64,000 nucleotides of DNA from Calothrix sp. NIES-4105 (GCF_002368415.1 NZ_AP018290.1:2421470-2485469), one strand, 5' to 3'; numbered from the stretch's first letter, positions 41,764 through 51,729 are shown. The notes: generated by a model from the letters alone, not told the origin. A program made the numbers and translations.

Positions 41764-43599
41764 CTACCATTGTGGATTTGCAGTAATAAAATCTAGAACA
41801 AGTTCTTGTTTTAAGGGTTTAGAGAATAAAAACCCTTGAGCAAGGTCGCAATTTAGACTACGTAGTTGAGCTAATTGCTCCTGAGTTTCAACACCTTCAG
41901 CGATTGTCAGCATTCCCATCGAGTGAGAAATACCAATCATGGCAGGTACTAATCCCATATTTTCTTGATTCTCTTGCATTCTCTTGACAAAAGATTTGTC
42001 TATTTTAAGTCCATTCAATGGGAAACTATGAAGATAGCTTAGAGAAGAATAACCTGTGCCAAAATCGTCTATTACGAGCTTAAAGTTTCTTTGTTTTAAC
42101 TGTTGTAAAATACATCTAACGATATCATTATTTTCCATAATCACGCTTTCTGTGATTTCTAATTCAACACTGGTAGGATTAACTTGAGTTTCAAATATAA
42201 TTTTATCAATGACAGAGGCTAAATCATGGTAAGAAAATAATCGTGCGGATAAATTGATGTTAATTGTAATATTTTCTGAAAAAGCTGAATGCTGTTGCCA
42301 TGCTTTTAGTTGCTGACAAGCTGTTTTGAATACCCAAATATTCAGTTGGTAAATTAACCCAATTTCTTCTGCTGTTGGTATAAATTCATTTGGTGGAATT
42401 AATCCTCTTGTTGGATGCTGCCAACGAACAAGAGCTTCAAAACCAGCGATTTTGCCTGTGGCAAGTGAAATAATTGGCTGATAGTAAATTAAAAACTCTT
42501 CACGTTCAACAGCTCGACGTAAGTCATTTTCTAGCTCTAAAATTTGGATAGCTTTAAAATGCATGTCCGGGTCAAATACGTGATATTGCGCGCGTCCTAA
42601 AGATTTTGCACGATACATTGCGGTGTCTGCATCACGCAGTAAATATTCGGCTTTTTCGTAGTTACTATTACCCCAACTAATACCTATACTAGCATTCATG
42701 AAAACTTCGTATCGTGATAATTTAAATGCTAACGAGAGCTTTTTTAAAACGCTTTCAGCCACATCAATAGCCATATTTAGACCAGTGATGTTTTCTAATA
42801 AAATGGCAAATTCATCACCGCCAAATCTTGCTAGAGTATCGAAAGGACTTAATAGCCCCTGAATTCGACGCGCGATAGCAACAAGTAACTCATCTCCAAC
42901 AAAATGACCAAGCGAATCGTTAACCACTTTGAAACGGTCACAATCTAAAAATAAAACGGCAAATTGGTAGTTAGCATCAATTTTTGCAATCTTTAGCGCT
43001 CTTTCAAGCTGGCGGATGAATAAAACGCGGTTTGGCAAACCAGTTAGGGAATCATGCAATGCAATATCAAGAAGTTTACCCTGTAGTTCACGCCGAGAAT
43101 TGATCTCGAGTTGCAGTTGTTGCATAGCTTCCTCTAACTCTTGAGTACGCTTCAATACACGTTGCTCTAACTCAGTATTTAGCTTTAAAATCTCTAAACG
43201 AGCTTCACGCAAAGCAATTTGATTTTGCACTCTTACCAAAACTTCTTCAAATTCAAACGGTTTTGTGATATAATCTACCCCACCGACACGAAAAGCTTTC
43301 ACCTTGTCAAAAACATCATCAAGTGCGCTAATGAAAATCACTGGGATGTCGGTAGTTTGATGCCAGTTTTTCAAACGATGGCAAACTTCATAGCCATCGA
43401 TTTCTGGCATCATAATATCGAGCAAAATTAAGTCAGGTAAAATGGTTTGGCACGCAGTTAAAGCCATTTGCCAGTTTAGAGCTTTGCGAACATTATATCC
43501 TTCCCTAATTAAAATTGCCGATAAAACTCTTAGATTATCGGCAGTATCGTCGATAATCAATATATCTTTTTTCTGAGAAATCAAACTGACATCGTTCAT
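41764..43599 (-). CDS. REC-GGDEF-EAL protein (c-di-GMP synthesis/degradation)
   Basis: The 611-residue protein has a receiver (ILIIDDTADNLRVL, Asp61 in LILLDIMMPEIDGY, Lys in YITKPF), a coiled linker, a GGDEF domain (LTGLPNRVLFIRQLERALK, intact ARFGGDEFAILLE) and an EAL domain (FEALVRWQHPTRGLIP, INLSARLF, LEITESVI, VIDDFGTGYSSLSYL, KIDKSFV). Both catalytic motifs look intact, so it could make and break cyclic di-GMP. The inhibitory RxxD site before GGDEF is not present (SPFD). The receiver resembles that of the adjacent kinase at 39959, which may phosphorylate it. Confidence 0.93.
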   Translation of the reverse strand: MNDVSLISQKKDILIIDDTADNLRVLSAILIREGYNVRKALNWQMALTACQTILPDLILLDIMMPEIDGYEVCHRLKNWHQTTDIPVIFISALDDVFDKVKAFRVGGVDYITKPFEFEEVLVRVQNQIALREARLEILKLNTELEQRVLKRTQELEEAMQQLQLEINSRRELQGKLLDIALHDSLTGLPNRVLFIRQLERALKIAKIDANYQFAVLFLDCDRFKVVNDSLGHFVGDELLVAIARRIQGLLSPFDTLARFGGDEFAILLENITGLNMAIDVAESVLKKLSLAFKLSRYEVFMNASIGISWGNSNYEKAEYLLRDADTAMYRAKSLGRAQYHVFDPDMHFKAIQILELENDLRRAVEREEFLIYYQPIISLATGKIAGFEALVRWQHPTRGLIPPNEFIPTAEEIGLIYQLNIWVFKTACQQLKAWQQHSAFSENITININLSARLFSYHDLASVIDKIIFETQVNPTSVELEITESVIMENNDIVRCILQQLKQRNFKLVIDDFGTGYSSLSYLHSFPLNGLKIDKSFVKRMQENQENMGLVPAMIGISHSMGMLTIAEGVETQEQLAQLRSLNCDLAQGFLFSKPLKQELVLDFITANPQW

Positions 43600-44163
43600 T
43601 CTGCATTCGCTGTTTAGAAATTCTGTAATGAAACAAATCGTTTAAGTTTGGCTAAACCCCAGTACATTTGAACACGTCAAGTATTTTCGCGTCAATGATG
43701 TTATATAGCTACCTTCCAACTGGAGAGGCACTGCGACGTTACGCTCCAAATCAACTTGCTTGATACACATTTATACCTGATTTCTGTATAGAAGTACAAA
43801 GTTTCAAACTTTGTTATAGCATCTTGATTATTGATTAAGTGTGATTCAATCGGGTCAAACAACAGTATACAGCGGAGTTTGAAAATCTTTTGATTACTTT
43901 TCCTATTACGTATAAAGTCACATTATTTACCATATTATTATCCGTACACAAAAAATTATGTATACTTTGAATGAGGTACGTAGTAGCGCTTCAGCGCCAA
44001 AAGTATTTATGTTTACAGAGTATAGAGCCACAACTACGTACTCAATAATGATAATTAATGTAAACCGTTTAAAATTCAGCATTTTCCGAGGCTCACAGCA
44101 GTAAGTAGCTAAGATTACAATCTAAGAATGTTTTGATACACAGCAATTAAGCTGACATGGACA
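43600..44163. other. Intergenic region between divergent genes
   Basis: A 564-base gap that contains only AT-rich DNA and a GTAGTAGCGCTTCAGCGCC-type short palindromic piece at ~43980-43998. It likely holds the promoters of the leftward GGDEF-EAL gene and of the broken kinase. Confidence 0.5.
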
Positions 44164-45643
44164 ATGAAATCTGCTGATAGCTTTAAGAACGTTCAGCAAT
44201 CTGAGCAAGAAGGTTTGGTGTACCGAATCATCGACCAAATCAGGCGAACTAAAGAACTACAAGAGATATTAAATGCAGTAGTTGTGGAGGTTAGTAACTT
44301 TTTACAAACTGACCGGGTTATAGTTTATAGGTTTGATAGAGAGGAAAGTGGTGAGGTAGTAGCTGAATCTATAGAACAGCAAAGATTGCCGTCTTTGTTG
44401 GGATTGCATTTTCCAGCTTCAGATATTATTGAATATTTAAAAGCAATGGGCGTGCAGTCTGAGCTAGTCTTGCCAATTACCGAGAAGACAACTGAGCCTG
44501 ATCAAGTCAATTTGTGGGGATTGTTAGTATCGCACCACAGCCAGCCAAGGACAATTTTAAAACGCGAATTACGTGTATTGCAGCAAGTCGTAGACCAAAT
44601 ATCGATTGCAATTATTCAAAGCAATTTGGTTTTACAAGCACGTATAGAGCAGAGACAAAAGAGCATAATTAATCAAGTAATAACTCAATTACATTCGCTA
44701 CCAACAATTCAGCTTCAAGCAGCGCTTGAGACAACAACTACAGCGCTTTCGGGTTGTGGAGGTAGAATGTATATTTACGCAACGGGTGAGTTATATACTT
44801 ACGGAGAGCAGCCTAAGTTACCTGAGTCATTGCAAAACACAGTTATCGAAGAGCATCCATTCTGGCAGCATTGGATGGAAGAATTTAGAAAAGATAGCGT
44901 CTGGACAATCACTGATATTTATAATGACCCAGAACTAAAATTCCTAACAAATGCATTTGAACACACTAATGTATCAAAAGCAGTATCCTGAGCATAACAA
45001 TATAATAGACTCTAAAATCAAAGACATTGATTTAAATTTTGTCGCTGCTGATTTACCTAAAATTATGTCCTCGATGCAGATAGGGGCTGAACGGATTGGT
45101 TCAATAGTATTATCTTTACGCAATTTTTCACGTCTTGACGAAGCGGACATGAAACCTGTTGACTTACACGAAGGCATCGATAATACTTTACTGATATTAC
45201 AACATCGCTTTAAATCTAGCATCGATTTTCCGGGCATTAAAGTTATTAAACATTATGGTAATTTGCCACGTGTTGAATGCTACGCTGGACAGATTAACCA
45301 AGTATTTATGAATATCCTTTGCAACGCTGTCGATGCGCTTATTGAAAAGTATAAACATAAAAATATAAATTACGACACACCTAAAATAGTTGTGTCAACA
45401 GTATACAAAGGAAAAACGGTAATTATTCGTATTGCCGACAATGGTACTGGAATTTCCGAAGATTTGCGAACGCGGATTTTTGACCCATTTTTCACCACCA
45501 AAGAAGTAGGGAAGGGTACTGGACTCGGATTAGCTATTAGCGATCAAATCGTAGTTGAAAAACACGGTGGTATGATAAAATGCACCTCGAAGCCAAATAA
45601 ATATACTGAATTTATAATTGAAATTCCAGTTAAACAAGTTTAG
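44164..45643 (+). pseudogene. GAF histidine kinase broken by internal deletion and frameshift
   Basis: The first frame (44164-44991) encodes a phytochrome-type GAF domain (LQEILNAVVVEVSNFLQTDR, VIVYRFD, LPSLLGLHFPASDI, WGLLVSHHSQPR) and the start of a second GAF, then stops. The second frame (44951-45643) begins in the middle of the kinase: QKQYPEHNNIIDSKIKDIDL, then [48 protein letters not shown] and [13 protein letters not shown]. In the related kinase at 39959 the same YQQEYP and IKDIDLNF segments follow directly after the H-box. That H-box (VAGVAHEINNP) is missing here. One deletion near 44970-44985 therefore removed the phosphoacceptor His and shifted the frame; the gene is dead as a kinase. 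Confidence 0.8.
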
Positions 45644-45654
45644 AATGCAGTAGT

Positions 45655-46428
45655 ATGAAATATTGGCATGAAACGATTGCAGTCTCACAACGAATAATAA
45701 TTGAACTGCTGCGTCGAAAACGTAGCTTAATTTTTTGGTGTATTTTTCCTGTCTCAGTATTAATTATTAATGGTTTGATTATAGCTGAACGCGCGAAGCT
45801 TTCATCTCAAGTAGCTTTTGAAAACGCCGCACCCTCAACCCTAGTCGGAGCAGCATTATTTTTTAGCTGTTTAGGTGGTAGTGTTGCTACTGTTGTCGCA
45901 GAACGAGAGCAGCGTACTTTAAAACGTTTGTTCATTTCTCCTTTAAGTGGCGCATCTTATTTTATGGGTATTTTTTTTGCTCACAGCTTTATTGGTCTTG
46001 GACAAACGCTACTTGTATATGGAGTCGCAGCATTTTGGGGCGCCAGTTTTAAAGGATCGATTATTTTGGGAGCGATTATTATTATCGCTAGTATTATCGC
46101 CTATGTAGGTTTAGGATTTATTTTAGGCACACAGCTAGCACGCCGTACCGAAGACGTAAACGCCTTAGTTGCAGCTTTTGGAGTACCTCTACTAATTTTA
46201 GGAGGCTCTTTTTTACCTACCTCATTGTTTCCAAAAAGTCTTCTTGATATCGCGCGGTTCAATCCCATCTATCATATGAATGAAGCGCTGTTAAAAGTAT
46301 CCGCGAATGGTGGTGATGTTGCCGATATAGAACCGCATTTATTATTTTTACTGTGGTTCGCTCTCATTATGATTGTATGCGGATGGTTATCATATAGACG
46401 GATGTTACTAGTTGAAAGAAGACTTTAA
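45655..46428 (+). CDS. ABC-2 type transporter permease
   Basis: A 257-residue integral membrane protein with about six hydrophobic segments: SLIFWCIFPVSVLIINGLII, TLVGAALFFSCLGGSVATVV, a pair around SFIGLGQTLLVYGVAAFWGA, IILGAIIIIASIIAYVGLGF, VPLLILGGSFLPTSLF and LLFLLWFALIMIVCGW. The conserved ABC-2 loop GGSVATVVAEREQRTLKRLF follows segment two. It needs an ATPase partner, but none is adjacent; the ATPase at 52224 is the only candidate in the window. It starts 11 bases after the broken kinase. A repeat nest follows. Confidence 0.85.
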   Translation: MKYWHETIAVSQRIIIELLRRKRSLIFWCIFPVSVLIINGLIIAERAKLSSQVAFENAAPSTLVGAALFFSCLGGSVATVVAEREQRTLKRLFISPLSGASYFMGIFFAHSFIGLGQTLLVYGVAAFWGASFKGSIILGAIIIIASIIAYVGLGFILGTQLARRTEDVNALVAAFGVPLLILGGSFLPTSLFPKSLLDIARFNPIYHMNEALLKVSANGGDVADIEPHLLFLLWFALIMIVCGWLSYRRMLLVERRL

Positions 46429-46541
46429 CCAGACTCCACCCAACATCAATATATTTTTTTTTACCACAGAGACACAGAGTACACAGAGAACAGATTGGCA
46501 ACGGATTATAAACGGATGTAACGGATAAATGATCTTAAATA

Positions 46542-46642
46542 ACTAGTAGTCCGTGTCATTAATTCTGGGGTGTAGGCGCCAATAGTAAGGTGGGCACTGC
46601 CCACCATACAACGCCCCAAAACTTTTGACACAGACCACTAGT
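46542..46642. mobile_element. MITE-like element, second family, copy at 46.5 kb
   Basis: The left end ACTAGTAGTCCGTGTCATTA and the right end (ending CAGACCACTAGT) are ~32-base inverted repeats with a few mismatches. The palindrome GTGGGCACTGCCCAC sits in its centre. It shares ACTAGT with the neighbouring element. Confidence 0.65.
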
Positions 46643-46816
46643 AGTCCGTGTCATTAATTTTGGGGCGTTGGTTTGCAACGGATTTTAACGGTGTCACTCC
46701 TGAATTATTTGTTAAAAACAAGGTCTGGTTATTTAAAATTACCTATCCGTTACATCCGTTCCAACATCCGTTGCCAATCTTCCTACTTCCCAAAACTTAT
46801 GACATAGACCACTAGT
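46637..46816. mobile_element. MITE-like element, second family, longer copy
   Basis: Starts ACTAGTAGTCCGTGTCATTA and ends TTATGACATAGACCACTAGT, again inverted repeats of the family seen at 10964-11084. Its inside carries ATCCGTTAC-type nonamers, so it was probably enlarged by repeat insertion. It is adjacent to, and shares ACTAGT with, the previous element. Confidence 0.6.
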
Positions 46817-46823
46817 CATTTTT

Positions 46824-46885
46824 GGTACTACTGGTTAACTCAACCAGTAGTACTGCTAACTTGATTCATCGTAAAAAGGCGCCCA
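46824..46885. repeat. 62-base palindromic direct repeat, copy 1
   Basis: Contains a perfect 12-bp hairpin GTACTACTGGTT-AACTC-AACCAGTAGTAC followed by a conserved TGCTAACTTGATTCATCGTA and AAAAGGCGCCCA. A second copy 130 bases downstream (46954-47015) differs at about five positions, including an inverted loop. Confidence 0.85.
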
Positions 46886-46953
46886 TCGAAGTACTACTTG
46901 TTCACTTCAAATAAGTATTTTTAATCAAGATATTACTTAAAACCCACTAAATT

Positions 46954-47015
46954 GGTACTACTGGTTGAGTTAACCAGTAGTACTGCTAAATTGATTCACC
47001 GTAAAAAGGCGCCCA
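46954..47015. repeat. 62-base palindromic direct repeat, copy 2
   Basis: Hairpin GTACTACTGGTT-GAGTT-AACCAGTAGTAC followed by TGCTAAATTGATTCACCGTA and AAAAGGCGCCCA. The loop is the reverse complement of the first copy's loop (AACTC/GAGTT), while the rest is in the same direction. The stems are identical in both copies. Confidence 0.85.
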
Positions 47016-47112
47016 CCACATACGAATTCAAAGGATAAATTACTGGTTACAAACAAAACTTGTTACATAAAATAAACTATCCGTTACATCCTAGAGTCAT
47101 CCGTTGCGCTCC

Positions 47113-47754
47113 CTACCCACCAATAAAATTTTGCTTTGCCCAAAGAGCCGCTTGAGTCCGGTCACGCAATTGTAAGCGAGCTAAAATCTGACTGACATAG
47201 TTTTTTACCGTCCCTTCAGTCAGAAAAAGTTTTTGGGCAATTTCACGATTATTGTTACCCTTACCAATGAGGGTTAGTATTTCTAATTCCCGCTCGCTGA
47301 ATTGTTGATGATAGCTTAGTTTAGCAGGAGATGGGGGAGGATTAAGTTGAGCAAAGACTTTGGGTGCGATAGTTGGACCAAGTTGACTATAACCTTGATA
47401 TAAAGTACGAATTGCGTCTGCTAGCTGTGACGATGGAGTACTTTTGAGTAAATAACCAAGGGCGCCTGCTTGTAAAGACTTCCAAATATACTCATCTTCA
47501 TCAAAAGTCGTCAGTACAAGTATTCTAATCCAAGGAAAGCGTTGGTGTATTTCATAGGTAGCTACCACACCATCACAAACAGGCATTCGTACATCCATAA
47601 GGATAACATCTGGCTGGAGTTGTTCGGCTAGTGCAATAGCTTCTCGTCCGTGATTAGCTTGACCAATAATTTCTAAATCTTCTTCTAACGACAGTAGAGA
47701 CGCTAAACCTTGTCTAAATAAAGATTGGTCATCTGCAAGTAAAAGTCGAATCAT
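47113..47754 (-). CDS. NarL/LuxR-type response regulator
   Basis: The 213-residue protein has a receiver (RLLLADDQSLFRQGL, Asp54 in VILMDVRMPVCDG, LVLTTFDEDEYIW, Lys in YLLKSTPSSQ) and a LuxR-type helix-turn-helix (SERELEILTLIGKGNNNREI, AQKLFLTEGTVKNYVSQIL). It would be a DNA-binding transcription regulator. The HK gene upstream ends 3 bases before its start, so they form a classic pair. Such pairs often control ABC exporters, and ABC parts lie on both sides, though not adjacent. Confidence 0.93.
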   Translation of the reverse strand: MIRLLLADDQSLFRQGLASLLSLEEDLEIIGQANHGREAIALAEQLQPDVILMDVRMPVCDGVVATYEIHQRFPWIRILVLTTFDEDEYIWKSLQAGALGYLLKSTPSSQLADAIRTLYQGYSQLGPTIAPKVFAQLNPPPSPAKLSYHQQFSERELEILTLIGKGNNNREIAQKLFLTEGTVKNYVSQILARLQLRDRTQAALWAKQNFIGG

Positions 47755-47757
47755 TTT

Positions 47758-48981
47758 TTATTTTGGAATTATTAGTTGAATTTTGGTGCCTTGACCTAAA
47801 TTAGTTTCAATATTAAGTTTACCTCCTAACATTTGTACTCTTTCTTGCATTCCTCTTAAACCAAAGCCAGAATAAGGAAGTTCTATATTAAAACCTCGAC
47901 CGTTATCTATAATTTCTATAATGGTAGTTTCATTATTATAAAAACCAGATAATTTAACGTAACTGGCTTGAGCATGTTTTTGAATATTTGTAAATCCTTC
48001 TTGTACTATACAATATAGTTGATGGCTAGTTTGTAAAGGCAATTGTGGTAGGTTCAGGTCTACATGAATTATTAATTTTTGGTTTTGTTTGACTTGCTCG
48101 ACTAATGTATTTAAGGCTTCGTTAAGATTAAAATCTGATTGACGCATTGTTTGTACAGAACGACGGACATCTTGTAAACATTGGCTAGCCAAAAGCTTGG
48201 CTGTATCTAAAGCTTGAAGTGCTTGCTCTGAGTTACGCTGACGCATTTTTTGAGCTAGTTCGAGTTGCACATCAAGTGTAGTAAGCGTATGTCCTAATGA
48301 GTCATGAATATCGCGCGCAATGCGTGTACGTTCCAAATTTGCAGCTAAAATTTCGACTTCTTTAGCTAGCGTTTCTGCTTTCTGACGGCTTTTTTGTTCG
48401 GCAATAATCACAAAAGCAAATAATATCACAAATATGCTTGTTGCTATGTAACCAGCAGTATTATTAATTAAATTAAGAACAATAATATTATTTGTATCAT
48501 ATAATCTTGCTATGCGTTCGGGTATATGTAATCGTTCAAACTCTAATCTTTGTGGTAGATTTAAACCTATTGCAATATTCCATAAAAATCCTGTGGATAT
48601 TGTAATAATAATCACATCTTTCCGTCTGAGCATAAAGCAACTTTTTGCAAGAATTAAATATATCAACACATCCCAACCAAAACCCATTAAATTAATAGCA
48701 ATTATTAAGATTAGTTCTAAATATATATAAACGATTCTTTGCCAAGTTGGACGACTCACAGGAAGTACAAAACTTAATAAAGCACAAATGCTTAAACATG
48801 TAGATATCACAAAAAAGTTGAAGGGTTGCGCGCTATAATTAGTTCGATTAAAATTCAGTAAATAAATAGCAAAATGCGATAAGAGAAGTGTCCACTCTAT
48901 ATAACGGAAAGTACGAATTACAGAATTAGAATTAGCGGTAGATATATTCATGATTAGTGTAAGCGCCCAAAGTACCATCAA
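47758..48981 (-). CDS. Membrane sensor histidine kinase, HisKA_3 type
   Basis: A 407-residue kinase. The N-terminal ~200 residues carry about five or six hydrophobic segments (LNFNRTNYSAQPF..., FFVISTCLSICALLSFVLP, IVYIYLELILIIAINLMGF, YIATSIFVILFAFVII). The cytoplasmic part has HisKA_3 ERTRIARDIHDSLGHTLTTL and HATPase (IVQEGFTNIQKHAQASYVKL, DNGRGF, GLRGMQERV). The membrane sensor resembles DesK/LiaS-type envelope-stress kinases. It starts from an ATG-type start at 48981, with a divergent Omp85 gene at 49134; the 150-base space between holds both promoters. Confidence 0.9.
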   Translation of the reverse strand: MMVLWALTLIMNISTANSNSVIRTFRYIEWTLLLSHFAIYLLNFNRTNYSAQPFNFFVISTCLSICALLSFVLPVSRPTWQRIVYIYLELILIIAINLMGFGWDVLIYLILAKSCFMLRRKDVIIITISTGFLWNIAIGLNLPQRLEFERLHIPERIARLYDTNNIIVLNLINNTAGYIATSIFVILFAFVIIAEQKSRQKAETLAKEVEILAANLERTRIARDIHDSLGHTLTTLDVQLELAQKMRQRNSEQALQALDTAKLLASQCLQDVRRSVQTMRQSDFNLNEALNTLVEQVKQNQKLIIHVDLNLPQLPLQTSHQLYCIVQEGFTNIQKHAQASYVKLSGFYNNETTIIEIIDNGRGFNIELPYSGFGLRGMQERVQMLGGKLNIETNLGQGTKIQLIIPK

Positions 48982-49133
48982 TACTGACAGAACAAAACTT
49001 AATAATTATATTGCTTTATTCAGCTGAATTTAAAACATTACTAAAGTCATAAATATACATGACTTGAGTCAATTCACTTATAGCGTGACTTTAGTTACTC
49101 TACTGTTAATACTAATGTTTCAGGAGTGAAGAT

Positions 49134-51050
49134 ATGAAGTATAACAGTTTAAGCGTCAGTATTGCAGTCGCTATTTTGAGCGTTGTACATTCGGCGCCAA
49201 GTGCTATCGCACAAGAAAGTACCCGAAATCCGACTATTGAAGTTGATAAAAGCGTATTAATCGCTGAAATTGTCGTTAGGGGTGTAGAAGGAAAATTGCA
49301 AGAACAAATATATAAGACGTTAAAAACTCAACCAGGTAAGGCGACAACCCGCGCGCAAATTCAAGCTGATATTGATGCTATTTTTGCTATAGGGTACTTT
49401 GCTAACGTCAAGGTTATCTCGGAGGATACACCATTAGGAGTGCGAATTACCTTCCAGGTACAATCCAATCCTGTACTGCGTGCTGTTCAGTTATCAGGAC
49501 AAGTAATACCTGCCGAAGTTGTAAATAACATCTTTAAAGATAACTATGGTAATATTTTAAACTTCCGCCAACTTCAAGAAGGCATTAAGAAGTTAAACAA
49601 ATGGTATCAAGACAACGGTTATGTTTTAGCGCAAGTGGTAGACAGGCCGCGTGTGGAAAGTAATGGTACAGTGACTTTGCAGGTTGCAGAAGGAGTTATC
49701 GAGGATATTCAAGTTCAGTTTGTCGATGAAAATGGCGAAGCTCAAGATGCTGAGGGTAAACCTATTTCAGGTCGGACACAAAAGTATATTATTACTCGTG
49801 AGATGCAGTTGAAGCCAGGGCAAATACTCAACCGTAATCTTATACAGAAGGATTTACAGCGAGTCTTTAATTTGGGCATTTTTAAGGATTTGAAGGTATC
49901 TTTGAATGCAGCCCAAGACCCAGGCAAAGTTATTGTTGTTGTAAATGTTACTGAAGGTAAAACTTTTTCTGTAATGCCTGGTGGTGGATATAGTTCCGCA
50001 AGTGGATTCTTTGCTTCGGGTGACTTTCAAGCACAAAACTGGGCAGGAAGAAATCAGAAACTCGGCGCCAGCATACAAGCAAATCAGCGAGGTTTATTAT
50101 TTGATGCTAATTTTACTGACCCTTGGATTGCAGGTGACCCCTATCGAACATCTTACACAGTGAATGGCTTTAGGCGCGAAACAGTCTCCCGAATTTTTGA
50201 TGGTGGAGATAAAGAAGTAAACTTACCAAATGGCGACCGCGCGAGAGTATATCGAACTGGTTCTGGTATCACGTTTACTCGCCCTCTCAGTAAAAAACCG
50301 TTAGAAAAATCAGAGTGGGTAGCGTCTCTTGGTCTACAGTATCAACGGGTTTCGATACGTGATGCGGATGGTAAATTAAGTCCTAAAGATGAATTGGGTA
50401 ATAATCTTAGCTTTAGCGGCAATGGTGAAGATGATTTATTAACTTTACCGTTGGCTGTGGTACGCGACCGTCGTAACCATCCCTTGACACCAACAACTGG
50501 TTCTTTATTACGGTTTAGCAGTGAACAATCAATTCCGGTTGGGGAAGGAAATATTCTTGCTAATAGGCTAAGAGCGAACTATAGCTTTTATGTACCCGCG
50601 CGCTTAACCCGTTTGACTCAAGGTTGCCGCAAAACAAATTCCACTGCTAACGAATGTCCCCAAGCGTTAGCTTTTAACTTTCAAGCAGGAACTGTTATGG
50701 GTGACTTGCCCCCTTATGAAGCTTTTTCGCTTGGAGGCACTAATTCTGTTCGCGGATATGATGAGGGTAATTTGGGAACTGCTCGCAGTTTTATTCAAGC
50801 AACTGCTGAATACCGTTTCCCAGTTATATCTTTTGTCAATGGCGCCTTATTTTTTGATGCAGCTACTGATTTTGGTACTAGTAATAGCATCATAGGAAAC
50901 CCAGGAGGAGTGCGAGGTAAACCTGGTAGTGGTTTCGGTTATGGTGTTGGTGTCCGCATTCAATCGCCATTAGGACCTATTCGCCTTGATTACGGTGTTA
51001 ATAATGAGGGAGATAACCGTATTCAGTTTGGTATAGGAGAGAAATTTTAG
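49134..51050 (+). CDS. Omp85/BamA-family outer-membrane protein
   Basis: The 638-residue protein has a signal peptide (ISVAVAILSVVHSAPSAIAQ-like, cleavage near AIAQE, residue ~28), three POTRA domains (~45-290, e.g. IAEIVVRGVEGKLQEQIYKT, GQVIPAEVVNNIFKDNYGNI, RNLIQKDLQRVFNLGIFKDL) and a 16-strand surface-antigen barrel (~300-638) with the loop-6 motif GGTNSVRGYDEGNLG and a terminal Phe (GIGEKF). It inserts proteins into the outer membrane or acts in the chloroplast-type Toc75 lineage. It has a good ribosome site (TTCAGGAGTG). Confidence 0.92.
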   Translation: MKYNSLSVSIAVAILSVVHSAPSAIAQESTRNPTIEVDKSVLIAEIVVRGVEGKLQEQIYKTLKTQPGKATTRAQIQADIDAIFAIGYFANVKVISEDTPLGVRITFQVQSNPVLRAVQLSGQVIPAEVVNNIFKDNYGNILNFRQLQEGIKKLNKWYQDNGYVLAQVVDRPRVESNGTVTLQVAEGVIEDIQVQFVDENGEAQDAEGKPISGRTQKYIITREMQLKPGQILNRNLIQKDLQRVFNLGIFKDLKVSLNAAQDPGKVIVVVNVTEGKTFSVMPGGGYSSASGFFASGDFQAQNWAGRNQKLGASIQANQRGLLFDANFTDPWIAGDPYRTSYTVNGFRRETVSRIFDGGDKEVNLPNGDRARVYRTGSGITFTRPLSKKPLEKSEWVASLGLQYQRVSIRDADGKLSPKDELGNNLSFSGNGEDDLLTLPLAVVRDRRNHPLTPTTGSLLRFSSEQSIPVGEGNILANRLRANYSFYVPARLTRLTQGCRKTNSTANECPQALAFNFQAGTVMGDLPPYEAFSLGGTNSVRGYDEGNLGTARSFIQATAEYRFPVISFVNGALFFDAATDFGTSNSIIGNPGGVRGKPGSGFGYGVGVRIQSPLGPIRLDYGVNNEGDNRIQFGIGEKF

Positions 51051-51261
51051 GGTATTTACGGTTCGTTATTCTTACCCCTAAATATATCATCTATCGTAAA
51101 AGCCGTAAACAATAATTCGTATTTTTGGTGCCGACAATAATGCTTTATATTCAGTGTGGTAATCATGAAAATTTTAGGTGTAAGTAACCGTATTCTGACT
51201 ATGGAAGGTGCCTTTACTATAATAATTAAAGCAAGTGAAATAAATTAAACCTAAAACAAAT

Positions 51262-51690
51262 ATGATGTTAAAACGTTATAACCCTTGGCAAGAATTAAAC
51301 GCACTCCAACGCCAAATGAATTCCTTATTTGAAAGCTATCAACCAACAGCAAAAGCTCCAGCAGTTGAACTTCAAGAAACCGACGAAGCACTACTCCTAA
51401 AGCTTGAACTTCCCGGAGTTGAAGCCAAAGACGTAGAGATTCAAGTTGCCGAAAAAGCAGTCTCCATCAGTGCCGAACGCAAAAGCGAAACTAAAACAGA
51501 AGCCGACGGCAAAGTAAGAAGCGAATTTTACTACGGTAAATTTCAACGAGTAATACCTCTTCCAGCTAGAATTCAAAACACTGAAGTAAAAGCAGACTTC
51601 AAAGACGGTATCTTGAACTTAACCTTACCAAAAGCCGAAGCTGAAAAGAACAAAGTCGTCAAAGTTAACCTTGAACAATCTGTAGCATAA
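51262..51690 (+). CDS. Hsp20/alpha-crystallin small heat-shock protein
   Basis: The 142-residue ATP-independent chaperone binds unfolding proteins in the cytoplasm. The alpha-crystallin domain spans ~38-130: PAVELQETDEALLLKLELPG, VEAKDVEIQVAEKAVSISAE, YGKFQRVIPLPARIQ, TEVKADFKDGILNLTLPKAE. The N-terminal arm (YNPWQELNALQRQMNSLF) is typical of bacterial class A proteins. An intrinsic terminator follows. Confidence 0.95.
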   Translation: MMLKRYNPWQELNALQRQMNSLFESYQPTAKAPAVELQETDEALLLKLELPGVEAKDVEIQVAEKAVSISAERKSETKTEADGKVRSEFYYGKFQRVIPLPARIQNTEVKADFKDGILNLTLPKAEAEKNKVVKVNLEQSVA

Positions 51691-51729
51691 AGAATATCTC
51701 ACACACTTATCATATGACATAACTTCAAA

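Larger units (their letters stand above)
46429..47112. other. Dense repeat nest
   Basis: About 680 bases with no gene but at least five repeat types. These are the interspersed ACCACAGAGACACAGAG unit (46464-46490), ATCCGTTAC-type nonamers in both orientations (46493-46530, 46744-46780, 47086-47105), two overlapping inverted-repeat elements (46542-46816), a GTGGGCACTGCCCAC palindrome and two copies of a 62-base palindromic repeat (46824-47015). Confidence 0.85.
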
